The translations under genes were made by a program, and so were the position numbers. From NCBI GenBank assembly GCA_030267565.1, contig BRXU01000006.1, forward strand, positions 2,778,001 to 2,842,000: a stretch of DNA of 64,000 bases. The letters run 5' to 3'. Each line of letters starts with the position of its first letter. The stretch's first letter is position 1. Under the pieces are notes generated by a model. The model saw only the letters and a list, made by a program, of their open reading frames with translations, was not told the origin of the DNA and did no database searches. This document shows positions 22,796 to 35,965 of the stretch, in pieces. The DNA comes from Pleodorina starrii (Eukaryota; Chlorophyta; Chlorophyceae; Chlamydomonadales; Volvocaceae).

Positions 22796-25700
22796 TCACT
22801 CCACGTCACCGTCGCGGATACGGCACGTCAAGATAAGCTTCGCCGGCTTGGGCCGCCGCCGCTCCAGCTCCGCGCGCGCGGGCGCGAGCGCCTCCTCCAG
22901 CCAGTCCCACGCCCCCTCCTCGTTGGGCCCATCCAGCGCGTGCACGAACATGGACCGCAGCTGCGGCAGCGGCGGCGGCGGCCCGGCCGCGCCGACGGCA
23001 CCGCCCTCCGCCTCTGCCGCGCCGCCGCCTCCGCCCGGCGGCGCCGCCGTTAGGGCGAGAAAGGCCGCCTGGACGGTGACGGGGCAGGGGGTGTCTTCCG
23101 GCCACTGCCAGCCGCGGGGGCTGAGCAGCAGCTCCGTGAGTGAGGAGAGGCCGGCCAGCAGCGGCAGCACGTCCACGAGGTAGCTGCAGCCGCACAGGTC
23201 CAGAAACTGGGAGGGAAAGGAAAGGACAGGGGCGCCCCCGAGGCACGTCGATAAGTACCGGTAAGTATTTCAGAGGCTTAGGCTTAGGGTTTGCTTGCGC
23301 GTCGCCTCCGTCCCATCGCTGCGGCTGGCTCTTTACTGCCCCGGGGGGGCCGGAAAGAGTACGACAGTCCGATTACCGGCAGGCAAGGTGCCCTGGCAGC
23401 GCGTGCCGAGCGGGCCGGGGTGGAGGAAGAGTGAAAGGCGAGCTGCGGGGTGAGAGGAGAGCTAGAGAGGAGCCGGAGCTGAATGTGCGGGTGGGACAGG
23501 TGCATGGGGCTCTTTGCGAGTGTCTGGCCAGCCGGCCGGTAAACGAGAAGGCACGCAGCGAGCGGGCGCGGCCGACCGGCGGGTGGGCTGACCTGCCAGC
23601 TGCCACCCTCCCTAACCAGGCCTCCACAGCCAGCGGCGCGCATGAGCGTCAGGCGTCCACTAAAGCCCGGCTTCGGTCCAAATGCGCACACGGACGGCCC
23701 ACGGATACTGGCCGGCCAGCACGCAAATGCCCTAATGTGCTCTGATCCAACCCTTTCAACACCGTGTTCCGACTGGCTATTGCTGCAGCCCGTGGGATCG
23801 TTCGGCATCGCCAGCTCTCCTTTACCGAGCGCCCTCCTTGGGGGTTGAAGGCCAACGAGACGCACACACACACACACACCTCAGGCAGTACACTCATGCC
23901 GCCACGCGATCCCCGGTCACACACACGCACCTTGAGCCCCCGCATGCACCTCGTCAGGCGCAGCACATCCCGCGGCATCAGCGTCAAGCCCGACAGCCGC
24001 AGCACCCCCAGCCGCAGCGGCGCCAGGCCGTCCAGCCAGCTCGTGGCGCCGGCGGCGGCGGCTGCAGCGGCGCCCACGTCTGCAGGCGGCAGCAGCACCT
24101 CCGATGCTCCTCGCGCAACCACCAGGCGCAGGCCCAGAACAGGGGCGTTGGCGTATGGCGACAGCACAAAGGGACCCTTGAGGCCGGCCAGCACCTTGCT
24201 CAGGATCGCGCATGCCGGGGGCGTCAGTTGGCCCTTCCTGTCCAGGTCCCGGTCGGAGAACGCCAGGCTCAGCTGCACGTTCCGACAGCCCCAATGCGCG
24301 CCGCCGGCATGGAGCGCGATGGGTCCCGCCGGCGCGCCGGCCGGGTCGGCGGCGGCGGAGACAGGCGGCGGCCGCAGCGACGCCGCGACGTGCACGGACA
24401 GCGGCTTGTACACCACCAGCCGCCGCAGCAGCGGCGGCAGGTCGTACTCCGGCGCCTTCCACCGACCGCCCGGCAGCGCCGCCACCCTGAGCGCCTCCGC
24501 CTGCGTAGCCGCCGGCCAGGAGATGGTCCCCACGCGGAGGTACGTCAGCGCCGTCAGCGACGCCAGGTCGGATGCGTCCGCCTGCACCGGCGCGCGCAGG
24601 ACGCTCAGGCGCGGCATGCGCCGCGCGGCCGCCAGCAGCGCGCGCCACTCCGAAACCGCCGCAAAGAGCAACTGCGCCGCCTGCCCGGGCTGCTGTCCCA
24701 GCAGGGCGGTCCAAGCCCGTTCGGAGAGGGCGACTTCGTCGGTATCCCGGAAGTCGAGGCGAGGGAAGTGCTGGAGGCTGTGCAGGCCGAGCTCGAGGCG
24801 GGTGAGGGCCGTGAGGGGAGAGAGGCAAGACTCAAGGGAGGCGGTGCGCACCCATCGCGCCGCCGCGTCGGACGGTGGCGGAGCGCCGCCGGACACGCTC
24901 AGGTCTCGGAGGGAGGTCAGCGATGAGAGCGTCCGCAGCAGCGCCGACTCGGCTGCGGCGAGGTAGCGAGCCAAAAAGAGAGGGAGGGCGTGGGAGTGGG
25001 CGTGGGCGGAGGCATGGAGCGGTGCTGCGCAACAGCGCCAGTACGGCACAAAGGCGCACATTGGGCACATAATCTGCGTCCTGACGGAGGTTTGCTGCGA
25101 GGGTATGCGAGGGACCAACACCGCCCAGCGCCCACGCATCCTCGGCTGCCTGCGCGGACCGGCGATTAATGGCCTGCTGGTGTCTGCTGGGGTCGGCGAG
25201 ATTGCCGTGCGGTCCGGAAAGAAGGCCGGACAGGGTGCTGACACGGAGAGCGGAGAGTACCGTACCATACAGTACGTGCCCACCCCTCCTCTGTTGTCTG
25301 TCCATTGCACTCAAATGGAAACTACGACCGCACATGCCCCCCCCCCCACGCGGGCAGGCTCACCCTCCAGCGCGTCCTGCTGCGGGCGCGCCCCCAGGTC
25401 ACAGTTCAACTCCAGCTTCGTGAGCGCCGTACAGTACGACAGCGAGACCAGCGCCGCCGCCGGCCAGTAGCGCTCGCTGGGCAGAAGGCGCAGCTCGCGC
25501 AGCCCAGAGGGCCCCAGCAGCCGCAGCAGCAGCCTGGCCGTTACGGCGGCGGCCTCCGACTCTTCCGGCGAGGGCGGCGGCGGCGGCGGCAGCACCTGAA
25601 CGGTGCTCTGGCGGCGGCAGCCGTGCGTGATGTGCAGCCTGGCTAGCTTGGGGCTGAGTCCCGAGACCGCGTGGACCACCGACTCGGTGAGGGGCGTATG

Positions 25701-26510
25701 CGCGCCCAGCTGGACCAGGGTGACGGAGCCGGCGGCCGCCACCGTGCGCAGAAGGCTCAGCCTGAGGGAGCGAAGGAAGGAAATGTATTTTTTCGGATTT
25801 GATGAGTGTGCAGTGCCGTCTACATTACCGAATGGCACATGGCGTTGCCAGGTCAGAGGGTATGGTTGAGGGACAGCAAAGGGAGTGGCAGGCGAAGCGG
25901 GGTGGGGCTTCGTTTGGGTGTCCTGTGCTAACTCCAGCAGAGTCGAGGCAGCCGGGGTGGGGTCCTGCCCAGCAGCGGGACGCGACGGCAGGCTGGTCTG
26001 CGCATTGCGAAGGCAGGATTTACGCCAGCTCCCCTCCCCCTTGCCGCACAACGCCCCGCCCAACGAACGCACACACACACAGCCGACCTGCCCGCGGGAC
26101 TGTAATGCCCCCTGCCTGGATCACTTGCTGGTTGTGACTTACGCGCGCTGTTCGGAAACCGGCTCGTCACCATGCCGCCACTGAAGGTCGATGACGAGTT
26201 TGTTGGGCTTGAAACCACGTGCCAGCCGGCCCCGCAGCGACTCCTCGATTTCGCCCGGGTGCGGCGGCTGCCAGTCCTCTCTCTGAGATTCTGGTGAAAA
26301 ATCATTCTGGGACTTAAATCTCAGGATCGTTCCAGGCTCGCGCAGGAAAAGATGCTGGACGTGCTGGTCGTGTGCCTCGCGCAATGCACGGCACGTCTCC
26401 CGCAAGGGCAATCCTTGCCCAAGCCCATATTGTTTCACAAGAAGGAGGGGCAAGACCCTCGCCAACTGTTCAGCGGGGGCCGTGATTTCGCGTGCATCAA
26501 CGCGCGCCAT
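22796..26510 (-). CDS. F-box-like/LRR protein, paralogue C
   Basis: Third member of the cluster, clearly diverged from A and B. Exons are 26510-26143, 25761-25364, 24952-23931 and 23206-22796 (732 residues), with the same intron phases 2, 1 and 0. The N-terminus carries LRETCRALREAHDQHVQ, matching the helix of A and B. LRR-like strands are SLTSLRDLSV, LTALTRLELGL, SLTALTYLRVGTI, LLRRLVVYKPLSVHVA and LRLGVLRLSGLTL. The last exon starts FLDLCGCSYLVDVLPLL, aligned with LQELHLREC of A. A Pro-rich insert ([10 protein letters not shown]) and Ala/Gly-rich inserts lengthen loops. Intron 3 (23207-23930) is much longer than in A and B. Function is unknown. Confidence 0.78.
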
Positions 26511-28382
26511 ACTTCTGAAAATATTAGTATGTTTAAATTATAATATGTTGTTGAAATGTCCTGTTTTCTATGTGAAAATGGCGATCATAAGGACAATGTC
26601 CAAATAGGACTTCGCCGTCTTCGGAGCAAGTCAAACTCAGGAATGGAAGTCAACCTCTGAAAAAAACTATGCTGCTCTTATGTTTCAGCGTCAGTGAAAG
26701 CAACGCCCACATGCCTTTGAGTTCTGTGAGATTCGAGCGGTGGTAGACGTGGGTGGTTGTGACCCGGCAGCCGCGTAGCGGTCCTGGCGGGAGGGCGCGC
26801 GGGGGAGGAACGGGAGGGTAGTTCACTACCTGTCTGCCCAAGTCGGCAAACACTTCGGAGCGGCGGTTTCAATAGCTGAAACATAGACCCGCACTCCTAT
26901 TAGTAACGTCGTGGTGCATTCGCCCGTTTACACGGCTGCGTGCGCATCCCGCGCTCAGATGCCCCTTGAGCCACGTGTGTCAAAGGAGCACCTTTTAAGA
27001 CGTCGGCATTCGCAAGCATTGTTGGGTTCCATTCGCCCAACTTCAGGGCTCTGCTCATATTCTCACGCTGCACAAGCCCCTTTAACCATACGCATCGCAC
27101 GGAATCAAGAGCCAAGAATGCCGCGAAAGGAGCGACTTCAGGGCTGCTGCTGCGCCGAGGGGGCGTCCCATGTACCGTATCGCCGCCCCGCCTCTGCACT
27201 CCAACCCGGAATATTTTCCTCCCCGCAGCGTTTTACACCAAAGGAGACGCGTGCATGCATGGCGCGTGCACAGTGCATACATGGATATAACATGGCAGGC
27301 CGATGCACAGCCCGCAGGTGCTGAATCAATCGCTGCCCCACAGATGCCCCGACTCGTACTGGTGCAGCAAGTACGCAGCAGACAAATGAAACCAGATAAG
27401 AAGGGATTCCCAGCCAGCTGTTATATTGGGTAATAACCAGCAAGCACACGGTCCAAATCGCACGGTCCAAACCAGCCCAAGCACACGGTCCAACTCGCAG
27501 CCAAGCAGTACAGCGGCGGGTGAGCGTCCTACAAACGCTGCTCGACCTTCAATCCTGCCCATCCGAAACGAAACCAGCGCACGCCGCGAAATGTCATTCA
27601 AATGGTTGAGATCACCATACCAGACAGTTGCCTCAAGCAACTGCACAAAGTTCAACTCGGGTCCAACTCGGGCGTGTGTGCGCCCGTTGTCTTCGCATCC
27701 TTCGGACGCCCCTTACTCTACGTTTAGCCCCGCCTATAGCGGGCAAGAAAAGAACCAACACGCTTCCATGTGCGATATCTTGCCGCTCTATTGCTCACAC
27801 CGCACACAGCGCACAAAGGCCCTCCCCACCGGGTATCCGTGTTGGGCCATCGGAGCCCCCAACAGAGCACTCTGACAGCAACACAAGGCCACCGTCTCTG
27901 CACTGTCCGACGGTAATGATAACGCTGGTGCTTTGCTACCTACGTGCAAGCTCAGACCAACAGCTAAGCAGGGCAGCTAAGCAGCTGACCAAGCAGCTGA
28001 CCAACAGCTACGCAGGGCACACGCCCTGCCGTTCAGTTCAAGTGCCGGGCGCCCAGGCGTCTCCGGCTGCCGGGGCAGCCCACGGCCGTCTGGAAAGGAC
28101 GCCGACGCCGAACAGGCCCGGGGCGATGTACCCCTTCACGGCCCTGCACCACCAGTCACAGGCTTCTCCACAAGGAACCCCCCGCCCTTCCGTTCTCCCG
28201 GCTGACCCAAGCACACGCACATGCACATGCACCAAAAAGAGCGACAGAACACGGGCCTCGGCGGCCACAGGCCCCGGTGCCGATTGCAGTCGGCGCGCCG
28301 CCTCCGGCTAGACGCCACGAGTCGTTCAACGTCGGCCCCAATCGTCCCGCTTTCCGAGCAGCCCCGCTAGATTCCCGACCCT
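26511..28382. other. Intergenic region between LRR genes C and D
   Basis: About 1.9 kb with no supported gene. A short cluster of CACGGTCCAA repeats occurs at about 27448-27495. CAGCTAAGCAG-type repeats lie at about 27960-28015. Confidence 0.5.
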
Positions 28383-31300
28383 TCAGCGCACCCTCGCAAT
28401 CTCTAGTTCGGCCGGCACCGGCCGCCGCCGCTGCAGCTCCTCCGTCGCCTCCGCCAGTCCCTCTCGCAGCCACTCCTCCGTGTCGTCGTCCGCAAAGCGC
28501 ACCGTCAGCTGCTGCAGCCACGGCAGCGGCATCGCGGCCCTGCACCCGTACAGCGCCTCCTCCTCCGCGCCGCCGTCTGACTCCGCGCCTGCCATGCCGC
28601 CGCCGTCGTCATCGGTGGCCCGGGCGACGGGCGCTGTCAGGGCCAGGAACGCCGCCTCCACCACCGAGATCTTGTAGGATGTGTCAGCCGCGTCCTGCCA
28701 CTCCCAGGTCTCGCTGAAGAGCGTGAGCTCCTCCAACGACTCCAGCCCGCCCAGCAGTGGCAAGGCGGACACGTGGTAGCTGCAGTTGTCGATGTTCAGG
28801 ACCTGCGGTGTGGGCGCATTAGCCAGCCAGCAGCGTTGCGGTGCGGTAGCGGTGGTGCGGCTGTGAGACGGCAAGCAGCGGGGGGGGAGACGCGGTGGCG
28901 TGCCGCAACACCCCGCTCGGGGTGGCGCTCCTCTGATGGTTACAAAATGCGACGGAGTCTGCATGTTGGGTGGGCAGCTCAAGCAGCGAGGCCGAGCAGG
29001 ACGCAATGAACACAAGAGCACAACAGCAGGCACAACGAACACAAGAGCAGGCACGCTACTGCACTTGAGCAGAAAGGGCAGATGGTACTGACAGAGCAAG
29101 CCGGGTGGATCATGCTCGGCTCCCTTTTCAAACACAAGCAGAAGCTTCAAGTAAGAGCTAAACGCCGAGTGGGGCCCTGCTCACCCGCAGCCCCGCGCCG
29201 CACCGCGCCAGCCCCAGCATGTCGCGCGGCGACGGCAGCTTGAAAGCCCACAGCTTCAGGCTCCCGGGCCGCAGCTCCGCCAGCAGCGCACCCAGCCAGC
29301 TGCCGCAGTGCGTGCCGGCACCGCCGCCACCCCCGGCACCCGCCTCCAGCTCCGGCGCATGCTCCGGTGGCAGCACCCAGACCGTCCCCACACCATTGAC
29401 ATCCACGTGCGGCGCGACCTTGCGGCGCCCCGTCCGCTTCGGCGCAAACGCGCTCTTGACGGCCGCGACCGCCCTGCGCAGCCCATCCAACGCCTCGCCC
29501 GTCAGGCGTCCCTCCGCGTCCACATCGCAATCCTGGAACCGCAGTGACCAGTGCGCATCCTCCACGCAGCCCGTCATCAGGCGGGGCGCATTCCAGCAGA
29601 TGAAAGGCGGCGGAGCGCAGGCCAAGGGCGACGGCGGCGCCCGCCGCAACGCCGCCGCGACGTGCACGGACAGCGGCGTGTACACCACCAGCCGTTTCAG
29701 CAACGGCGGCAGGTCGTACACAAGCCACGGCCGGTGCGCTGCTGGCTCTTCCGGTCCCGGCAGCATGATGGCCCCCACGCGGAGGTACGTCAGCGCCGTC
29801 AGCGACGCCAGGTCGGCGGCGTTAGCGCGGGCGGGTGTGCGCAGCACCTTCAGGTTGGGCATGCGGCGCACTGCCGCCGCCAGCGCGCTCCACTCCGCCG
29901 CCGTCGCGGCGAGCAGCTGGGCAGCGTCCGCCGATCGCCCCTCGGACTGCAGCTGCGCCACTTCCTCGTCCACCGAAGCGATGTCAATCGATTCGTAATT
30001 ATCGAGGTCTTGGTGCCGCGCGTGTTGCAGGCAGTGCAGGCGGATGTCGAGGCGGGTGAGGGCCGTCAGGGGAGACAGGCAGGACTCCAGGGCTGCGGCC
30101 CGCGCCTGCCGCGCTGACGCGTCCGTCGGCGGCCGGGTACCGCCGGCGAAGCTCAGGTCTCGGAGCGACGTCAGCGTTGCGAGCGTCGTCAGCAGTGATG
30201 ACTCGGCTGCGGGGGCGGGCGCACACAAGCCGCAGCGGATTGCATGGGGTTGACAAGGAGAAAGTTGAGATGTTGCCGCGCAGAAGCCTCCAACTTACGA
30301 CAGCTAAGGTAACACCCGTTTTGAATGCGACGATGTCCAGGGCTTGCATCCTCACATTACCACTGGCGTGCAGCTGTAACGCATTTGAATGACCCGAGCC
30401 ACGACCGGTGAGGACGCCGGCGACAAAAAATTACTCACCCGGCAAACCGATCTCGGGCTCCTCGTCATACCAGTTGTTGAGAATCTGCAGTTGGGTCAGC
30501 CCGGTGCAGTATACCAGGGACTCCAACGCTCGGACGGGCAAGTAATAGTCAAAAATATGCAGCCCGACGTCCCTGAGCTTCGGACCCGCCAGCTGCAGCA
30601 GCAGCTGGACCGCTGCAGACACGTAAGCCGCTTCCCTGCGGTGGCTGGACCACCTGAACTCCAAGCTTGAGAGCTTGGGGCTGACGCACGAGATTGCGCG
30701 AGCCACGGCCTCTGTGAGTCGCGTTTGTAGGCCGATCCGAACAGACTCGACGGATCCCGCGCTGGCCAAGCTCGTTAGGAAGGCCACCCTGGGATGGGGT
30801 AGGGTGGCGGGGGGAGGAGAGGTATGTTCCAGGGTGACGGACACCGGATGGGGAGGCCAGGGGAGGCGGTTGCGGCATGAGTGTGCGCGCTCAATCAGAA
30901 TACAACGTTGGAGATTCAAGACGTAACGTTGGAGATACAAGACGCACAACCTGATTCACAATGACCTACATAACTTCGTCCGACGCTGTCGCGTCATGGA
31001 GGTCCCGGTCCACGTCAAGGCTGACTCTGCTCGGCCTGCAGCCTCGCTCCACCGCTGCTCGTATTGATGCCTGAACCTCCTCAACCGAAGGAAGCCTCCA
31101 AGGCTTGGGCGGGAACGCACACGTTCCCAGGTCAAAGCGCTCGAGCACTTGGTCATGCGCCTCCCGAAGCGCGCGGCAGGTTTGCCGCAGGCTCGTAAGG
31201 AATTCTGTGTCATACTGATATTTGGCAAGCAGTAATCTCAAAACTTGGCCAAGGTTATCTGGCAACAACGTGGTGCCGCTGTCCAATCCGCCAACTAACT

Positions 31301-31490
31301 GCTCGTCAACTTGTCCAGCCATTTGAGCGATTTGTGCATCGGCTTCCGCCGTGACGCACGGACTTGCCAAGAAATTAAGATTGGACAGGGCCGAGTACTT
31401 GTGCGGCGTGCTCCGGTTGATGTACGGCATGGTCCGAGCCGACGGGCCCGTACCCCACCATCGGCAAGCGCGCAAGCCGCCGCAACCCAT
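28383..31490 (-). CDS. F-box-like/LRR protein, paralogue D
   Basis: Fourth cluster member. Exons are 31490-30970, 30788-30439, 30206-29185 and 28802-28383 (770 residues), with intron phases 2, 1 and 0 as in A-C. The exon 1 donor is inferred as GTAGGT at 30969; phase forces this choice. The N-terminal helix is LRQTCRALREAHDQVLE. LRR-like strands are TLTSLRDLSFAG, LTALTRLDIRL, SLTALTYLRVGAI, LLKRLVVYTPLSVHVA and, in exon 4, VLNIDNCSYHVSALPLL. THCGSWLGALL matches A and B. The start at 31490 is the longest; a Met in the MAGQVDEQ region (about 31322) is an alternative that fits the other paralogues' lengths better. Function is unknown. Confidence 0.76.
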
Positions 31491-33597
31491 CGTCGATTAG
31501 TAGGGCCCCCTGCGCACGATGCCGTTCTGCTGAGGCGCGAGCAGTGGCGGCAGCGGCGGGGTCGCCGTGGATTCGAAGCAAAAGCCGCCCAGCTGCGGCG
31601 GCAGCGGCGGAGGCGCCGCCGACTCGAAGGGAAGAAAGGTTACCCAATTGCGAAACCCCCAGTCGCCGGGATGACTCCCCGTGAATAAACGGAAATCCAG
31701 CCTGTGGGGGAGGGTCTGGGACAGCCGCAATCGCGCTCGTTTTCATGGATCGTAGAAGGAGAGCCGCCAAAACATTTGTACCGGCTGCCGACACCAAACC
31801 CACATCGCTCGGCTACGACACGTCGCCCTACAAGATGCAACCCGACACGGAGGCATCGCTCCATTGCCACGACTGCCTTCGGGTTGTTTTACGCCTGCTT
31901 CCGCACTGCGAGAAGCATGTCCATATGCTCATCGGGTCACCGGCGCCGCACACGTAACAGTTTTGTCATGACGTCATCAGATCCCGCTGAAAAGGTCAGC
32001 AAGTGCTGTCTGTTCAGCCGGGCCAGTCGGCAGGTAAGGTCACACACCCCGTCGGGCACGCGGCGCAAAGAACGTAACGGCGCGAAGAGCACTCAATAGA
32101 TGTACACAGAATAGAAGACAAGCACCAATCACTGGGTAGAAGAAAACGCCAAGCGAGTCGCACAGAACAGACGGGACCTCGCTCGCTGGGAAGCCAGCCC
32201 TCAGCGGTAGAAGCACCCGCCAGCGGCCGCCCCAACTCGTGCTACTCGCGCAGGGATCGAGGCCTGCAGGCGTCCAATCCGTTGCGGGTGATAATGTACG
32301 AACTGCAGCGAAGAGACGGCTGCGACGTCTGGCGAACGGACCCGGCAACGAAGTCCGTGGGGTTGCCTCACGAGGGCCCTTTGCGCTCGCCGCAAGACCC
32401 CGTCTTTGTAAATCACGCATCATATCATGGCTAATCACGCATCATGGCAAACAGTACATCAACGCAAATCACACATCACACATCGCCAAGGAGGGCCCAG
32501 GCCGCACTTACTGCACCCTCGCGCGGCTACTCTTGTGCGCGCGGGCACACAAACTCCAAACATGAGTGCACGAAATGGACGAGGAGAAGAAATAATGCCA
32601 AGAAAAGAAATAGTGCTCGACATTAGGTGCACTGTCAGGTGCACTGTGCGGAAAGGTGGGTATCTGTACGGCAAAATGGACATACGAGCAGCAGGGGTAC
32701 AACCCCTTCTTGTAAGGACAGTCGTCAAACGGGGGTCGGGTGAATGATCCGAACAAACGCGCGCGCCAAGGCAAGGCAAGGCAACACTCACTCACGCGCG
32801 GAAGACGCTTTGCACGCTGTACAGACTATAGGCATGTTCCACAACCCCACGCTGGGCTGTACAGGTGTCGGCTTCCACCGCCACCGCCGCCGCTTTATGC
32901 TATAAGTCAAGTCATCCCGCCGTCACCACGACCAACTCAAGGATTACGAAAGAACTGCCGTACCGTAACAAAAAAGGTGAGCTAAGGATGTGCGGAGCCA
33001 AGGCCTTATTATGCCAATACGGCGTGTTAAACAGTGGGGGCTGTGCAGTATCGCACAACCCTCGTCGACCAGGTCAAAAACCAAAACTACACAATGGCCC
33101 CTGCATGCCCCTCCCCCCGAAGAGGGCGGCGACTGCGGCCTCGCGATGTCGTATCGGCGCCAGGAATTATCGGCGGAATCACGGCGACAAACCAAGAGCC
33201 GGGGGCAGCCGGCATCCGGGCGCGGCCGCATGCTTGGGTGCGTGGCGCACAAGGAACCACCGAGGGAGCAAGAGCCAGTCCCAACGTACGACGAAACACA
33301 CACGCACATACGCACACGCGCATACACACACCCGGCCGACCCCAAGGCGACACACAATATATACATACTTACGCAGCCCCGGCGGATAAAAACGCCAAAG
33401 CTCACCAAGCCACCTCCATCCGTGAATCGATTCAGGCACGAACTTAGCGAGCAATAAAAACAATACCGATACTAATTTGTGAAATTAACTAATCCTGCAT
33501 ACAGCAGCTGGAAACAAGCCAATGGCCGCTGGCCTAGGCTCGGTTACGGGCACGCATCCCCCTGCTCCCCCTCCCTGGCCCCACGCTCCACCCTCCT
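31491..33597. other. Intergenic region between LRR gene D and the homeodomain-like gene
   Basis: About 2.1 kb, no supported gene. CA-rich simple sequence at about 33295-33335 is the only conspicuous structure. Confidence 0.5.
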
Positions 33598-34758
33598 TCA
33601 TCGGGCCCAACGGAGGAAAACGTCCATCGTCGCGTCCGTGCCCTGCTCGCACCCTGCCCCCTGCTGCTGCTGCGCCCCGCCGCGGCGACGTCCTGCCTCC
33701 GCCGACGGCGCCGCCGCATCGGCGGCAACGCCGCTGTCGCCGCCACTGCCGCCGCTGGCGTCGGCTTCGTAAGCGACGTCGTCGGCTGCCTCCGCGGCGG
33801 AGCCATACACGGAAGCGGCGGTGTCGTCGGCGCTGGTGGCGGCAGCGGCGGCGAATCCCGGCTCCTCCGACTCTTGCCGGAGACGCACCGGCCAGAGGTT
33901 CACGGGTTGCGGCCACTGGGACGCCATGTCCCAGCCGCCTTCGCCCTGCGCGCCGTAGCGGGCGTACAGGTTCGGACCTGGCCCACAGGGCGGCGCGGTG
34001 TACGGCATGTTGTACGGCATGTACGCTGCCGGTGACGCCGGCGTCGACGCCAGGGGCTGCCGCGCGGGGATGCCGTGGTGCGCTGGCTCGGCGTACGGCA
34101 GCCCCCGCCCGGCGGGGCAGGCGATCTGTTGGCGCGCGTCGTACATGGGCACCGGGTATGGCAACCCCATCTGGACTCGGTTGGCTGCGAGCTCGTCGGC
34201 GTCGCACATGAGCGGCGGCGGCATGGCGAAGTCCAAGCCGTACGGCGCGTGTTGCGCCGTGTACTCAGCGGCTGGGTAGTGGCCGGCGGAGTACGGCGTG
34301 TCAATGTCGCCGGGCGAAACGCAGTCTGCGACCGATTGCCGGTACGACATTTGCCGTACCCGCAGCGGGCGCGGGTAGGTCTGCGGGTGCTGCGGGCCGT
34401 AGTGGTGCGGTTGCTCCCGCTGCTGCGCCTGCTGTGGAGGGCTGCAGGGCGGCGGCGTGTACGACATGCACGGCGTGCCGGGCGTGGCGGCAGCGCCGGG
34501 GTCGCTCACGAAGTTGGGCCCGCCGAGCGCCGAAGGGGCTCCTTCGTGGTAGGGCCCGTCGTCGTCGTCGTCGCCGTTGACGGCGTCGTACGGGCTGTCG
34601 TAGAGGTACTCGCTGCTGGACGGGGCGCTGGCGCCCCAGCTGACGGGACTGGCGACGTGGCCGTAACTGCCGCCCAAGTCAACACGCGGTGCGGCGGCAG
34701 CGGTGCTCATGACGCTGCCCACCGAGGTGCTGGTGGTGGTCGCGGTGGCAGCGGTGGC

Positions 34759-34789
<31 letters not shown>

Positions 34790-35965
34790 AATCTAGGGTC
34801 GACGGCGTTTGCAGTGGGTGCGGCGAGGATGAGGGGGGCTGCGGTGCCGGGGCAGGCGACGGCTGCGGACCCCAGGGAGCTCCCCTCCGAGCTGCCCGGA
34901 ATGATCTGCGGCTGGAGCAGCGGCGGCCGCTGCGGCAGCGGTTGCGGCTGTGGCAGTGACTGCGGCAGCAGCTGCCCCACCAGCAACAGCAGCTGCAGCG
35001 GCAGCGGCAGGGCCATGGCGGCATTGGCGGCGAGGGACTCGCATGGGGCCTGTGGAGCCAACGCGGGGGGCGCTGCCGGGCCGAGCAGTCCCTGCTGCTG
35101 TGGCGGCACGCCGCCCGCAGAGGTGCTGCTGCCAGCGTTCACAACCTCCGTCAGCTTCAGGATCTGTGGTCCGAGAGCCTCCGGCTGCGGCGACGCGGTC
35201 GTGGGGGCGGCCGGGCGCTCGTCCGCCATTGCGGCGTCCTTGCCGGCCGAAGAGGCGCGACGGCGGCCGAGCGGTCGCGCTCCGTTCGCCTGCACGCGGC
35301 GGTAGGGCAGCGTGGAACTCAGCAGATCAATGGAACAGCACAACAGCGCCAGTGATGTAATCAGGCCTGCGAGTTAAAGCGCTAAAAGTGCAGGCGTTGC
35401 ATTACTAAACCACCTTCCCCGCTTCAAGCTGTTGCGGTGTTGCGACGCTGAAAGGACCTCAATATTATAAAGCCCGTGTACGCTAGGATACGGTAGTGTT
35501 GCCACAGCTGGCACCCACGCAACATCCATACCTTTCGGTCCTGTCGGTAAGCTCGAAAGTAGTCCCTGACCTCTTCAATGCTACGTAATCCCCTGGAATA
35601 TTTGCAAATTTCCTTGATGGATGGAAGCTGGTCTGGAGGCCATGATTTGTGCGCATGCTGGTCATACCACCTAGTTTCAAGGAAGAGAAATTCACATTAG
35701 CAACATTCCTGTCACCAGGAAATTGTAATAAACGTCCGTGATTGCGTACTTGAAACATGACTTACTCTCGAAGTTCCGCGATGCTCGGACGTTTACCAGT
35801 GGCAGTGAGCTTTGCACGCCACCAAACACTTAAAGGCGACCAGTAGTTGTGGGGCCTTCTAGCCCTATGTTCAGCGTCCTGTCGCTGGTTCTTGTGCGGT
35901 GAGGGAGCCATCTTCGTCAGAACCCTGCCGGATTTAGGCAACGGAGACAGATTGTCGTTTCCCAT
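33598..35965 (-). CDS. Homeodomain-like (possibly WOX-like) protein with long low-complexity tail
   Basis: Candidate nuclear DNA-binding protein. Exons 35965-35766, 35670-35532 and 35289-33598 join in phase (2, then 0) to 676 residues. The first ATG in frame is at 35965; the frame opens further upstream without an ATG. Residues about 45-115 look like a homeodomain: helix 1 IAELREWYDQH, then SWPPDQLPSIKEICKY, a turn, and a recognition-helix-like SIEEVRDYFRAYRQDRK. The distance between helix 1 and helix 3 resembles the extended loops of WOX homeodomains. The usual W48 is Tyr and the nearly invariant N51 is Ala, so DNA binding could be altered. The remaining roughly 560 residues are Ala/Pro/Gln/Tyr/Gly-rich with an acidic DDDDD patch and a QQQQ run. 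Exon 3 alone could be read as a separate intronless gene from the Met at 35229. Splice support is good; the homeodomain call is tentative. Confidence 0.5.

Noticed and set aside
31640..33463. Scattered ORFs of 60-155 codons between LRR gene D and the homeodomain-like gene
   Set aside because: Overlapping frames on both strands with no domain, no splice logic and no similarity to neighbours.
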